From the NCBI GenBank assembly GCA_963716005.1, contig OY970285.1:2108001-2172000 (forward strand): a DNA stretch of 64,000 nucleotides, written 5' to 3'. How positions within the stretch are numbered: position 1 is the first letter of the stretch; each line of letters starts with the position of its first letter. Under the pieces are notes generated by a model, which searched no databases, was not told the origin of the DNA, and saw only the letters and a list, made by a program, of their open reading frames with translations. Below are positions 24,391 to 32,773 of the stretch, in pieces. The stretch comes from CAVRUF01 sp963716005 (GTDB taxonomy: Bacteria > Actinomycetota > Thermoleophilia > Gaiellales > Gaiellaceae). Position numbers and translations under genes: made by a program.

Positions 24391-25330
24391 ATGGCCGTTC
24401 AAGCCGGAATCGTCGGGCTTCCTAACGCGGGCAAGACCACGCTCTTCAACGCGCTCACGAGCGCGGGCGCCGAGATCACCGCGTACGCGACCGTGTCCGG
24501 GAAGGAGAACGTGGGCATGGCCGCGATCGCCGACCCGCGGCTCGACCAGGTCGCCGCGGTCGTCTCGGCCAAGAAGATCACGCCGGCTGCCGTGCGGGTC
24601 GTCGACGTTCCCGGCTCCGGCCGCCAGCTCCTCGGCGGGCTCCGCGAGGTCGACACGCTTCTGGCCGTGCTGAACGGCTGGGCGGACGGCGCGAACCCGG
24701 CCGGCGATCTCGAGGCGCTCCAGCTGGAGCTCCTCGTCGCCGACCACGAGCACGTCGAGCGGCGCCTCGAGCGCGTCGAGCAGCAGGCCAAGTCGGGCGA
24801 TCCTGCGCTCAGGAAGGAGGCGGACGAGCTGCGCGCGCTGCTCGTTCACCTCGGCGACGGGCACACGCTGCGCGACTATCCCCACGAGCTGCCGCCGAAC
24901 CTCGAGCCGCTGACGACGAAGCCGATCGTCGCCGTGGAGAACGGCACCGGGCGGGATCGACCTGAAGCTCGAGGCCGAGCTGTCGGAGATGTCCCCGGAG
25001 GAGGCGGCCGAGTTTCGCGACGGCCCGTCCGCGCTCGAGGGAATCGTGCCACGGCTCTTCGAGGCGCTGGAGCTGATCAGCTTCTTCACGGCCGGCGAGA
25101 AGGAGACGCGCGCGTGGACGCTCGTCTCCGGCCAGACGGCGCTTGAGGCCGGCGCCGAGATCCACACGGACATCGCCCGCGGCTTCATCCGCGCCGAGGT
25201 GATCGGCTGGAGCGACCTGGTCGAGTGCGGCTCGCACGCCGAGGCGGCGAAGCGCGGCCTTCAGCGGCTGGAGGGCAAGACGTACGAAGTGCAGGACGGC
25301 GACGTCCTGAACATCCGCTTCAACGTTTAG
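24391..25330 (+). CDS. ychF: Redox-regulated OBG-family ATPase YchF (frameshifted)
   Basis: YchF/OLA1 is a translation-associated P-loop NTPase with ATP preference. The N-terminal G domain shows AGIVGLPNAGKTTLFNALTSAGAEI and a VVDVPGSG segment. The C-terminal TGS domain ends YEVQDGDVLNIRFNV, and the LISFFTAGEKETRAWT segment is diagnostic. An extra base at about 24951 (CACCGG-G-CGGGATC) shifts the frame at KPIVAVENGTG. Corrected, the protein has about 313 residues, shorter than the usual 360, with a reduced coiled-coil segment. It is convergent with the aminopeptidase gene, with adjacent stops. Confidence 0.87.
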
Positions 25331-26548
25331 CTAGAGCTGCCAGGCGTCCGCGCGGATGATCGGCACCTCTTGACCGTCCGCGGTGATGCCGTCGACGTCC
25401 ACCTCGGGGCCGCCGATCATCAGATCCGTGTGGATCGAGGAGTGCGAAACGCCGTTCGCGTGCTGCTCCTCCGGCGTCATCTCATCCGCCCCGTCGACCG
25501 CGAACGGGAAACCCTGGCCGTAGGCGATGTGGGCGGTTGCGTTCTCGTCGAAGAGCGTGTCCACGAAGACGATCCCGGACTTGCCGACGCGGGACGTTCC
25601 GTCCACGAGCGCGATCTCGCCGAGCATCGCCGCGCCGTCGTCCGACGCCACCTGGCCGCGGACGACCTCGGCGCCCTTCGACGCCTGGACGTCCACGATG
25701 CGTCCGCCCTCGAAGGTGAGCTCGAGGCCTTCGACGACCTTGCCCTGCGCGAGCAGCGGGTAGGTCGAGCGGACGCGGCCCTCGGTGCGGCGCGCATCCG
25801 GGGTCGTGAAGATCTCCTCGGTCGGGAGGTTCGGGACGAACGAGCGGCCCCAGTGCGTGGACGCCTGGGCCGAGTGCCAGCGCGAGCCGGCGTGCAGGCC
25901 GACGGTGAGATCGGTGCCCGGCCCGCGAAAGCGGATCTTGTCGAAGCGGTGCTCGTCCATCGCCTTCGAGCGGGCCTGCAGCGCGTCGATGTGGGCGCGC
26001 CAGGCGCCGACGGGGTCGTCCTCGTCCATGCGGACGGTCGCGAGGACGGCGTCCCACATGCGGTCGATGTCGGGCTCGCCGAGCGCCGCCTTCGCCCAGC
26101 CCTCGGTCGGGCAGCCGACGATGCACCAGTTCACCTTGCGGCCCGTCACGTGGGAGAGCCAGATCGCCTGCTCATCGCGGAGCCGCGACTTCGCGTTCCG
26201 GTCGCCGTCGGCGTCGGCGAAGAGGTTCGGGTCGGGATGGCCGCGGATGGTCAGGTACGCACTGTGGTCATCCCCGAAGCTGCGCACGCGCTCGAGCGCC
26301 CACTCCGACGAGGTGCCGAGGGTTTCCTCGGGCGCCAGGTCGACGTAGGCGCGGCGCACGTACTCGTCCGTGTAGTAGACGTCGACGTAGCGGGCGCCCT
26401 TCTCGTAGGCGACGCGCGTGACCGCGCGGACGAGCGGCGCGTGCTCGACGAAGGCGCTGATCCCGAAGGTCTGGCCCTCTTCGAGGTTCACCCCGACCTC
26501 GACGATGAGGCGTGCGTAGGCGTCGAGCTGCTGTTCGCGGTCAGACAT
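25331..26548 (-). CDS. M29-family (aminopeptidase T/S) metallopeptidase
   Basis: This 405-residue dinuclear-metal aminopeptidase removes N-terminal residues. M29 features are visible: DVYYTDEYVRRAYVDLAP near residue 60, an RFRGPGTDLTVGL segment, LGEIALVDG and ENATAHIAYGQGFP with metal ligands, and the C-terminal HSSIHTDLMIGG. The length matches the family. The ATG is preceded by TAGAGT 8 nt upstream on the minus strand. No operon partner is evident. Confidence 0.9.
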   Translation of the reverse strand: MSDREQQLDAYARLIVEVGVNLEEGQTFGISAFVEHAPLVRAVTRVAYEKGARYVDVYYTDEYVRRAYVDLAPEETLGTSSEWALERVRSFGDDHSAYLTIRGHPDPNLFADADGDRNAKSRLRDEQAIWLSHVTGRKVNWCIVGCPTEGWAKAALGEPDIDRMWDAVLATVRMDEDDPVGAWRAHIDALQARSKAMDEHRFDKIRFRGPGTDLTVGLHAGSRWHSAQASTHWGRSFVPNLPTEEIFTTPDARRTEGRVRSTYPLLAQGKVVEGLELTFEGGRIVDVQASKGAEVVRGQVASDDGAAMLGEIALVDGTSRVGKSGIVFVDTLFDENATAHIAYGQGFPFAVDGADEMTPEEQHANGVSHSSIHTDLMIGGPEVDVDGITADGQEVPIIRADAWQL

Positions 26549-26556
26549 TCGTGCGC

Positions 26557-26562
26557 ACTCTA
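26557..26562 (-). promoter_or_regulatory. Putative leaderless -10 box (TAGAGT) of the M29 peptidase gene
   Basis: On the minus strand TAGAGT lies 8 nt upstream of the ATG at 26548. It overlaps the 3' edge of the upstream gene. Confidence 0.4.
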
Positions 26563-26563
26563 G

Positions 26564-27016
26564 TCAGGATCGACTACTCGGCTCATCCCCAAATGCAGCG
26601 CGCCTTGCGTCCGTGCAGAAACCTTGCAATTCGGTCAGATTTTCGACGCTGCGCTTGGCCCGCCCGGCGTCTCCGAGGGTGCTCCAGAGCGACTCGTTGA
26701 AGGCGAGAAGCAGGCCGAGCCCCTCGAGCTCGAGCACGCGGGAAAGCGGCGAGTAGTTGACGATGCGGCCGTTGAGCTTGAGCAGGCCGAGCCGTTCGCC
26801 GACGACCGCCGCGCCGACCTTGAACGGGTTCCGACGAAAGCCCCGTGCCGCGAGCGCTTGCCGGTCGTCGTCGAGCTCCGAGGCCAGCCGTTCCAGAAAG
26901 CGCCCCAGCTCTCCGTCGCGGTTGCGCGAGAGGCACCGTCGTGCGAGCCGAGGAGCGACGGTTGCGGCCGCGAGATGGTCGTTCAGGTAGATCCGGAGGA
27001 GCTTCTCGTCCGCTAC
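26564..27016 (-). CDS. Conserved hypothetical, ferritin-like helical protein
   Basis: This protein of about 150 residues is mostly helical. It contains LRIYLNDHLAAATVAPRLARR, FLERLASELDDDRQALAARG and SRVLELEGLGLLLAFNESLW, which resembles an actinobacterial ferritin-like family of unknown role. Metal ligands are not clear. No ATG, GTG or TTG lies near the likely N-terminus. GTA at 27016-27014 overlaps the upstream stop as GTAG, in the position where GTGA occurs at other junctions, so GTG may have been miscalled or a rare codon is used. A far-upstream ATG at 27118 would add unlikely Arg-rich sequence. Confidence 0.62.
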   Translation of the reverse strand, partial: VADEKLLRIYLNDHLAAATVAPRLARRCLSRNRDGELGRFLERLASELDDDRQALAARGFRRNPFKVGAAVVGERLGLLKLNGRIVNYSPLSRVLELEGLGLLLAFNESLWSTLGDAGRAKRSVENLTELQGFCTDARRAAFGDEPSSRS

Positions 27017-27903
27017 GTCGTCTCCACCGGCCGGGTGGCTGCGACGGCGTCGAGCTGGTTCGCGTGGAAGAGGACGAGCGCCTCTGCGGTGCGGGCCGAC
27101 CGTGGGTCGTGGTGGCACGCGACCGCGTGCAGGAGCTCGGCGCGGACTTCCGGCTCCATTCCGCCGGAGCGCTCCTCGACGAGGCGCAGTCCCAGGTGGA
27201 CGTGGCCGAGGAGCTTCCCTTCGGCGGTCGGCAGCGCGAGCGGCCCGTCGGCGAGCTCGAGCGTGCGGCCGAGGTCGTGGACGATCGCCGCGGAGAGGAG
27301 CAGATCGCGGCGAAGGCGCTTGTGCAGGTCGGCCGCGTCGCGGCAGAGCGTGACCACGGCGACCGTGTGCTCGAGGAGGCCGCCGGAGTAGCTGTGGTGC
27401 CCGTCGGGCGTGGCCGGCAGCGTGCGGATGCGCTGGCGAAGCGGCGCGTCGGCGACGATCCCCTCGATGAACGCCCGCAGGCTCGTGTGCACGAGCTCCT
27501 CGGCGAGGAAGTCGAGGAAGCCGTCGAGCTCCTCGATGTCGCGGCGCGCCTCGGGAACGAGCGATGCGACCTCGGCCTGCGCCGGCTCGAGCGAGCGGAT
27601 GTCCAGCTGGAGCCGGTCGCGGAACTTCTCCACGCGCGCGAGCACGCGAACCGCGTCGCCCTCCTTGAAGCGCCGGTCGAGAAGCTCGACGTCGCTCCAG
27701 ACCCGGCCCTCGATCCTTCCGGTCGAATCCATGAGCTCGATCGCGAGGTACGGACGGCCCGCGCGGGTCGAAAGACGGCGCTTGCGGGCGACCGCGAAGA
27801 CACCCTCGATCGTCCGGTCCTCGGCGAACTCCGAGATCTTGGCGAGGGCGTTCCCGCCGCCTGGAAGATGCGGCGTCGACGCATGGGAGAGCGCGACGCT
27901 CAC
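27013..27903 (-). CDS. YhaM-like 3'-5' exoribonuclease (OB fold plus HD domain)
   Basis: This 296-residue protein combines an N-terminal OB-fold (about residues 20-100; AVARKRRLSTRAGRPYLAIELMDSTGRIEGRVW) with an HD hydrolase domain. The HD domain has GGLLEHTVAVV, AAIVHDLGRTLEL and HAVACHHDPRS, giving the metal-binding His and His-Asp residues. The YhaM/CBF1 family degrades RNA or DNA from the 3' end with Mn. The GTG start has a leaderless box TAGACT 7 nt upstream. It is the first gene of a two-gene minus-strand unit. Confidence 0.85.
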   Translation of the reverse strand: MSVALSHASTPHLPGGGNALAKISEFAEDRTIEGVFAVARKRRLSTRAGRPYLAIELMDSTGRIEGRVWSDVELLDRRFKEGDAVRVLARVEKFRDRLQLDIRSLEPAQAEVASLVPEARRDIEELDGFLDFLAEELVHTSLRAFIEGIVADAPLRQRIRTLPATPDGHHSYSGGLLEHTVAVVTLCRDAADLHKRLRRDLLLSAAIVHDLGRTLELADGPLALPTAEGKLLGHVHLGLRLVEERSGGMEPEVRAELLHAVACHHDPRSARTAEALVLFHANQLDAVAATRPVETT

Positions 27904-27910
27904 GACCCTG

Positions 27911-27916
27911 AGTCTA
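27911..27916 (-). promoter_or_regulatory. Leaderless -10 box (TAGACT) of the HD nuclease gene
   Basis: TAGACT on the minus strand is 7 nt from the GTG start at 27903. Together with the box at 27960-27965 it forms a compact divergent promoter pair in a 69-bp gap. Confidence 0.55.
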
Positions 27917-27959
27917 CGGTCGGCGACGGACGAGATCCCTCGGTTCCATGCGCATTCGG

Positions 27960-27965
27960 TAGCCT
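27960..27965 (+). promoter_or_regulatory. Leaderless -10 box (TAGCCT) of the DUF1015 gene
   Basis: TAGCCT lies 7 nt before the GTG at 27973, which supports the chosen start. Confidence 0.55.
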
Positions 27966-27972
27966 CGCCGCT

Positions 27973-29088
27973 GTGGCCCGCGTCAAGCCCTTTCGCGCCC
28001 TTCGCTTCGACCCGGACGTGGCCGGGCCGCTCGACACGCTCGTGGCTCCGCCGCACGACGTCGTGACCCCGGAGCTGCGCGAGAAGCTGCTCGCCGCGAG
28101 CCCGCACAACGTCATCCGGCTGGCCCGTCCCGCGGATGCCGAGGAGGCCGGGCGCGAGTATCGCGAGTGGCAGGACGAGGGCGTGCTCGTGCGCGAAACG
28201 GAGCCCGCCGTGTGGATCCTCGAGGAGACGTTCGAGGGCCCGGACGGAGAGCGGCGCACCCGGCGCGGTCTCGTCGCGCGGCTGCGCGTCGGCCCCTACG
28301 GCGAGAGCGGCGTCTACCCGCACGAGCGCACGTTCACGCAGCAGAAGCGCCTGCGGCTCGACCTGTTGCGGACCGTGCGCGCCAAGCTCTCGCCGGTGCT
28401 GCTCCTCCACGACGGCACTTCTCCCGCGGAGACGAGCGGCGACCCGGAGATCGAGGCCGAGTTCGAGGGCGTTCGCAGCCAACTGTGGCGCGTTACCGAC
28501 CCCGCCTCGGTCGAGCAGGCGCTGGCGGCGATCGAGGCGCCGTTCGTGATCGCCGACGGACACCACCGCTACGAGACGGCACTGCGCTTCCACGAGGAGG
28601 ACGGCACCGAGGAGACCGCGTACATCCTGGCCGCGCTTGTCTCCCGCACCGATCCGGGCCTCGTGATCTTCCCGACGCACCGCACGATCTCCGGGCCGGT
28701 TCCCGAGCTGAACGGGTTCGCGCTCAGCGAGGTGGCCGACGCGGAGGAGGGCCTCGCCCGGCTGGCCGAGCTCCCGCGCGACCGACCCGGGTTCGTCCTG
28801 GTCACGGCCGCCGGCGCCCAGCTCGCCGAGGGAGAACCCGCCGAGGGAGCGCTCGACACCGCCGCGCTCGACGAGCTCGGGCTCCAGGGCGTGCGCTACG
28901 AGGCTTACGCGGCGGATGCGGTCGATGCGGTGCGCTCCGGCGCGGCCACCGCCGCGTTCCTCGTCCGGGCGCCGACGATCGACCAGGTGGAGGAGTTCGC
29001 CCGCGCAGGCGAGGTCATGCCGCAGAAGAGCACGTACTTCTTCCCCAAGCTGACGAGCGGCCTCTTGATCGCGCCGTTCGACGAATGA
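27973..29088 (+). CDS. DUF1015 family protein
   Basis: This 371-residue protein has the family order: N-terminal VKPFRALRFDPDVAG and PPHDVVTPELREKL, then SPVLLLHDG, the signature DGHHRYETAL (about residues 196-205), and a C-terminal ATAAFLVRAPTIDQVEEFARAGEVMPQKSTYFFPK-type ending. DUF1015 is widespread and cytosolic; its biochemical role is not settled, though kinase-like functions have been proposed for relatives. The start GTG follows a leaderless box. It is coupled to the phosphatase gene by ATGA. Confidence 0.88.
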   Translation: MARVKPFRALRFDPDVAGPLDTLVAPPHDVVTPELREKLLAASPHNVIRLARPADAEEAGREYREWQDEGVLVRETEPAVWILEETFEGPDGERRTRRGLVARLRVGPYGESGVYPHERTFTQQKRLRLDLLRTVRAKLSPVLLLHDGTSPAETSGDPEIEAEFEGVRSQLWRVTDPASVEQALAAIEAPFVIADGHHRYETALRFHEEDGTEETAYILAALVSRTDPGLVIFPTHRTISGPVPELNGFALSEVADAEEGLARLAELPRDRPGFVLVTAAGAQLAEGEPAEGALDTAALDELGLQGVRYEAYAADAVDAVRSGAATAAFLVRAPTIDQVEEFARAGEVMPQKSTYFFPKLTSGLLIAPFDE

Positions 29089-29894
29089 CGATCGACGCGC
29101 AGGCCTGGCTCGAGCTCTGCCGCGCGGCTGCGTCCGCGGTGGCGCGCGCCGTCGCCGAGCTGCCGACCCGGGACGAGCGCGAGCCGGTGCTGAGCGCGGG
29201 CGAGGGCGGCGACGACACCACCGCAGTCGACGCCGCCGCCGAGGCCGCCGTCGTCGCGGTGCTCGAGCGCTCGGGCCTCGACTTCACGCTCGTCTCGGAG
29301 GAGCTCGGCGAGCGCGTCTTCGGCGACGGTTCCGGACCGGTCGTCGTCGTCGATCCGATCGACGGCAGCCTGAACGCCAAGCGCGGCATTCCGTGGTTCG
29401 CGCTCTCGATCGCGATCGCCGAGGGGCCGTCGATGGGCGACGTCGTGGTCGGGTTCATCCAGGACTTCGGCAGCGGTGAGGAGTGGACGGCGATCCGCGG
29501 CGAGGGCGCCTGGCTCGACGGTGTTCCGCTCGCCGGGCTCGGACCCAAGGGAGAGATCGAGGTGCTCGTCATGGAGGCGACGCTCACCGGCCTCCTCGCG
29601 GACAAGGTCGGCGCTATGGTCGGCTTCGCCTACCGGACGCGCGTGTTCGGCTCGCTCGCGATTGCGCTGTGCCACCTGGCCGCCGGTCGCGTCGACGCGG
29701 TGTGCTCGCTGAAGCCGGCGCGCTCGGTGGACATCGCCGCGGCGCAGCTCCTCGTCCTCGAGCGGGAGCTCGCGATCGAGCTGCCGGACGATCCTCCGTT
29801 CGGCCAGGCGCCGCTCGATCTCGAGGGCCGCTCGCGCGTTGTCGCGGCCGGAACGCGGGAGCTCTGCGACGAGCTCTACCGCAGACTCAGCTGA
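29085..29894 (+). CDS. Inositol monophosphatase family protein
   Basis: This 269-residue Mg-dependent sugar-phosphatase-fold protein has the first motif VSEELGE (Glu ligands) and the second VDPIDGSLN (about residues 87-95) with its acidic ligands. The third motif region is ARSVDIAAAQLLV, where the usual W-D-x-A-A becomes SVDIAA with Asp retained. Possible substrates include inositol phosphate, fructose-1,6-bisphosphate or PAP. It overlaps the DUF1015 gene by 4 nt and converges with the lipoprotein gene by an 8-nt overlap. Confidence 0.85.
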   Translation: MTIDAQAWLELCRAAASAVARAVAELPTRDEREPVLSAGEGGDDTTAVDAAAEAAVVAVLERSGLDFTLVSEELGERVFGDGSGPVVVVDPIDGSLNAKRGIPWFALSIAIAEGPSMGDVVVGFIQDFGSGEEWTAIRGEGAWLDGVPLAGLGPKGEIEVLVMEATLTGLLADKVGAMVGFAYRTRVFGSLAIALCHLAAGRVDAVCSLKPARSVDIAAAQLLVLERELAIELPDDPPFGQAPLDLEGRSRVVAAGTRELCDELYRRLS

Positions 29895-30718
29895 ACTCGA
29901 GCGGGATTCGAACCTCGTAGCTCGGGCTCCCGTCGCCGTCGGCGTCGTCGTCCTGCACGACGAGCGTGCCCGACTCGGCGCCGGCGAAGTCGACCGTGAC
30001 CGTCTTCTTGTATGTCCCCCGGCAGCCAGTGCCGCAGGTCGCCGTGGTGAAGTCGCTGTAGATCTCGTCCCCGTTCTCGTTCAGGACACGGATGGTCACG
30101 TTCGCCTCGAAAGACGTTCGCCGAGCCGGCCACCTCGAAGGTGGAGCCGACAGGCTGGAGCCCGGTCGGGGTCACGACCACGATCGGCGGCAGAAGGTTC
30201 GCGAACGCCCTGCGCTTCAGGCTCCTCGCGCCGAACGTCTGCCCTTCGACAAGCAGGTTCACGGCTCGTACGGTCGGATACTGCGTCGCGGTGTAGACGA
30301 CTTGGGCGATCGCGAGCCGGTCGGCATCCGCGAACTCGCTCGAGAGGTCGATCGTCGCGGTTCCTCCGGCCAGGCCGATGTTGATGAGCTCCGTGCCGGC
30401 CGGGATCGACGTCTCGTCGTCTCCCGATGACGGCCCGGCGAGGAGCAGCAGCATCGCCTGTGTGAGCACGCCGACCGTCTGCTCGCCCTCGACCCAGGTG
30501 AGCTGGAGCTGTCCGTCGCGCGTGAACCACGACTGGTACGCGAGCGCGGGCTCCTCCTCGGGCGTGGTCGTGGTCGTCGCGGTGGTCGTGGTCTCCTCAG
30601 GCGCGGTCGTGGTCGTCTCTTCGGCCGTTGTCGCCTGCGTGCCGCTCGACTCGTCGCCGTCACCGCAGCCCGCCGCGAGCGCCGCCAGGGCGAGACACAG
30701 AGCAAGACCCCGAACCAT
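29887..30718 (-). CDS. GerMN/Gmad2-domain lipoprotein (frameshifted)
   Basis: This secreted lipoprotein has a signal peptide ending in lipobox LAAGC (about residue 18). A Thr/Glu-rich linker of repeated TTT and EE blocks follows, then a GerMN domain (about 70-165; IGLAGGTATIDLSSEFADA) and a Gmad2-type beta-sandwich at the C-terminus (FEVAGSANVF...ANVTIRVLNENGDEIY). An extra A in the run at 30110-30112 breaks the frame between SANVF and EANVTI. The corrected length is about 276 residues. GerMN with Gmad2 is known from spore germination proteins and from non-spore-forming actinobacterial lipoproteins; its role here is unknown. Confidence 0.82.
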
Positions 30719-30727
30719 CGCTGAAGC

Positions 30728-31342
30728 CTAGCTCGCGAGCTTCCGCGCGACCCGCGCCTCGAGCGCGGCCTTCACCTCGGGCCAGTCGTCGTCGGTGATC
30801 GCGTACCAGGCCGAGTCGCGCAGCTCGCCGTCGCGCACGAGCATGTGCTTGCGGAAGATCCCCTCGAACTGCGCCGGCAGCGCCTCGAGAGCGCGTCGCG
30901 AGTTCACGTTCTTCGCGTCGGTCTTGAACTCCACCCGCATGCAGCCGAGATCCTCGAACGCGTGGGCGCAGAGGAGGAGCTTGGCCTCGGCGTTCGCGCC
31001 GGTGCCCCACGTCTCGGGCGCCATCCACGTGTAGCCGATCTCGAGCCCGTCGTGCTCGGGGCGCAGGGTCATGTAGCGGGAGCTGCCGACCGGGTCGCCC
31101 GTTTGAGCCGAGAGGATCGCGAACGGCGCCGAGACGCCGTCGCTCTGATCGCCGAGCGACGAGTCGAGCCACGCGTCGAAGGCGGCGCGGTCGTGACCGA
31201 TCCGAAGCGGCATCCAGTCCCAGATCTCCGCAGTCTGCGCGGCCGCCCAGAGGCCGTCGCCGTGGCGCGCGTCTAGGGGCTCACAGACGACGATCCGTCC
31301 TTCGAGCCGGGTCGAGAGATTGGGCCAGATCTGGGCTGCCAT
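30728..31342 (-). CDS. GNAT acetyltransferase (RimJ/RimL-like)
   Basis: This 204-residue N-acetyltransferase has the beta4 and CoA-binding region LEIGYTWMAPETWGTGANAEAKLLLCAHAFE (motif A, about residues 110-140). It also contains VEFKTDAKNVNSRRALEALPAQFEGIFRKHM, typical of the RimJ/RimL and YdaF group. It may acetylate a protein N-terminus or a small amine; the substrate is not predictable. It is divergent from mrp, and only 31 bp separate the start codons. Confidence 0.86.
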   Translation of the reverse strand: MAAQIWPNLSTRLEGRIVVCEPLDARHGDGLWAAAQTAEIWDWMPLRIGHDRAAFDAWLDSSLGDQSDGVSAPFAILSAQTGDPVGSSRYMTLRPEHDGLEIGYTWMAPETWGTGANAEAKLLLCAHAFEDLGCMRVEFKTDAKNVNSRRALEALPAQFEGIFRKHMLVRDGELRDSAWYAITDDDWPEVKAALEARVARKLAS

Positions 31343-31360
31343 GGGGCGAAAAACCGCTGC

Positions 31361-31366
31361 TAGGGT
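31361..31366 (+). promoter_or_regulatory. Leaderless -10 box (TAGGGT) of mrp
   Basis: TAGGGT is 7 nt before the ATG at 31374, within the short divergent gap with the acetyltransferase gene. Confidence 0.5.
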
Positions 31367-31373
31367 AGTTCTT

Positions 31374-32476
31374 ATGACTCCTTCGCGCGACGAGATCATG
31401 CACGCTCTAGAGGGCGTCATCGACCCCGAGCTGCACCGCTCGGTCGTCGAGCTGGACATGGTCCGCTCGATTGAGATCGACGGTCGCCAGGGTGGAGCTC
31501 GTGATCGCGCTGACGATCGCCGGCTGTCCGCTTCGTTCGAGCTTCGAGGAGCAGGTCGAGCGTGCCCTCGGCACGGTCGAAGGAGTCGAGCAGGTCACGC
31601 TCGGGTTCACGGTCATGTCCCCGGAGGAGCGTGGGGCGCTGACCACGAAGCTGCGCGGCGGCGTCTCCGAGCGCACGCCGGGGATCTCCGTCGACGCGTC
31701 TACGCGCGTGATCGCGGTCGCGAGCGGCAAGGGCGGCGTCGGCAAGTCCTCGCTCTCGGCGAATCTGGCGGCCGCCTTCTCGACGCTCGGTTTGAAGACC
31801 GGGATCCTCGACGCGGATGTCTACGGCTACTCGATCCCGCACATGCTCGGCATCCACCAGACACCGGTCGCCGTCGACAAGATGATCGTCCCGCCCGTTC
31901 GCGGCGACCTGAAGGTCATGTCGATCGGGTTCTTCCTGGACGACGAACGCGCCGGTCATGTGGCGCGGGCCCATGCTCCACCGCGCGCTCGAGCAGTTCC
32001 TCTCGGACGTGCACTGGGGCGAGCTGGACGTGCTCGTCGTGGACATGCCTCCGGGAACCGGCGACGTGGCGATTTCCCTCGGCCAGTTGCTGCCGCGCGC
32101 GGAGGCCCTGGTTGTGACGACCCCGCACTCGGCGGCGCAGCAGGTCGCGGTTCGAGCCGCGCAAATGGCGCGCAAGACGAACATGCGCCTGCTCGGGGTC
32201 GTCGAGAACATGTCGTTCCTCGTCGGCACCGGCGAGGAGCTCTTCGGCGTCGGCGGAGGCGAGGCGCTGGCGGCCGAGATCGAGGCTCCCTTGCTTGCGC
32301 GTATCCCGTTCGACCCGAAGCTCGGCGCCCTCGCGGACGAGGGCGAGCCGATCGTGCTCGTCGATCCCGAGGCGGAGGTCTCGCGGGCGATCTTCGGGCT
32401 AGCTCAAGCGGTCGTGGACGCGAAGCGCGAGCTCGGCGTCGGCATCAAGAACCCGCTGCCGCTCGTCTCCTCGTAG
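31374..32476 (+). CDS. mrp: Mrp/NBP35-type Fe-S carrier ATPase (two frameshifts)
   Basis: This deviant-Walker P-loop ATPase delivers Fe-S clusters. It has an N-terminal MIP18/DUF59 domain (about residues 4-90; VIDPELHRSVVELDMV, LTIAGCPLR) and the ATPase domain with GKGGVGKSS, VYGYSIPHMLG, VVDMPPGTGDV and the late CxxC-like region ENMSF. Two breaks are visible: an extra G at about 31490-31492 and a missing CG pair at about 31949-31952 (ERA/PVMWRG). Corrected, it has about 367 residues, a normal length. No Cys pair is seen near ENMSF, unlike some Mrp proteins. It probably works with the suf system encoded 9 kb away. Confidence 0.88.
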
Positions 32477-32526
32477 CGCCGCACCGGCTGGGGAAATCCG
32501 GGCACGAAGTCGGCACGGTTCGGCGC

Positions 32527-32612
32527 CAGACACGTGCGCTTTTCGGGGGTACGCTCTCAGCGGGAAGCGGGTGGCGCCACTCCCCACCCAGGGCGGGGGC
32601 GTCGCGCGCGCG
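32527..32612 (+). repeat. Dispersed intergenic repeat, copy 3
   Basis: This 86-bp copy differs from copy 2 at five positions and sits in the opposite orientation. The GTGGCGCCAC palindrome and surrounding GC-rich bases are identical in both. It lies in the 297-bp gap between mrp and coxB, which otherwise contains only a TAGGGT box (32736-32741) about 33 nt before coxB. Confidence 0.85.
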
Positions 32613-32773
32613 AGGGACAGGGACCCGCGGCCCGAAGGGTCTGCGCGCGACCCTCGGCGATCTCGGGCACGTCCGGCCGTTTGAGCCGGTCCGCACGTCC
32701 TCGCCGATGGGGCCGCCCCTCGCCAGCACGTCCGTTAGGGTTCGGGCCGAGGGCCAGCCGCCCCACGCTCTGC

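Noticed and set aside
30101..30120. Programmed frameshifting in the GerMN lipoprotein gene
   Set aside because: The slip site is only a three-base A run without a slippery heptamer or downstream structure, and the same type of indel appears in many unrelated genes here. A sequencing error is the simpler explanation.
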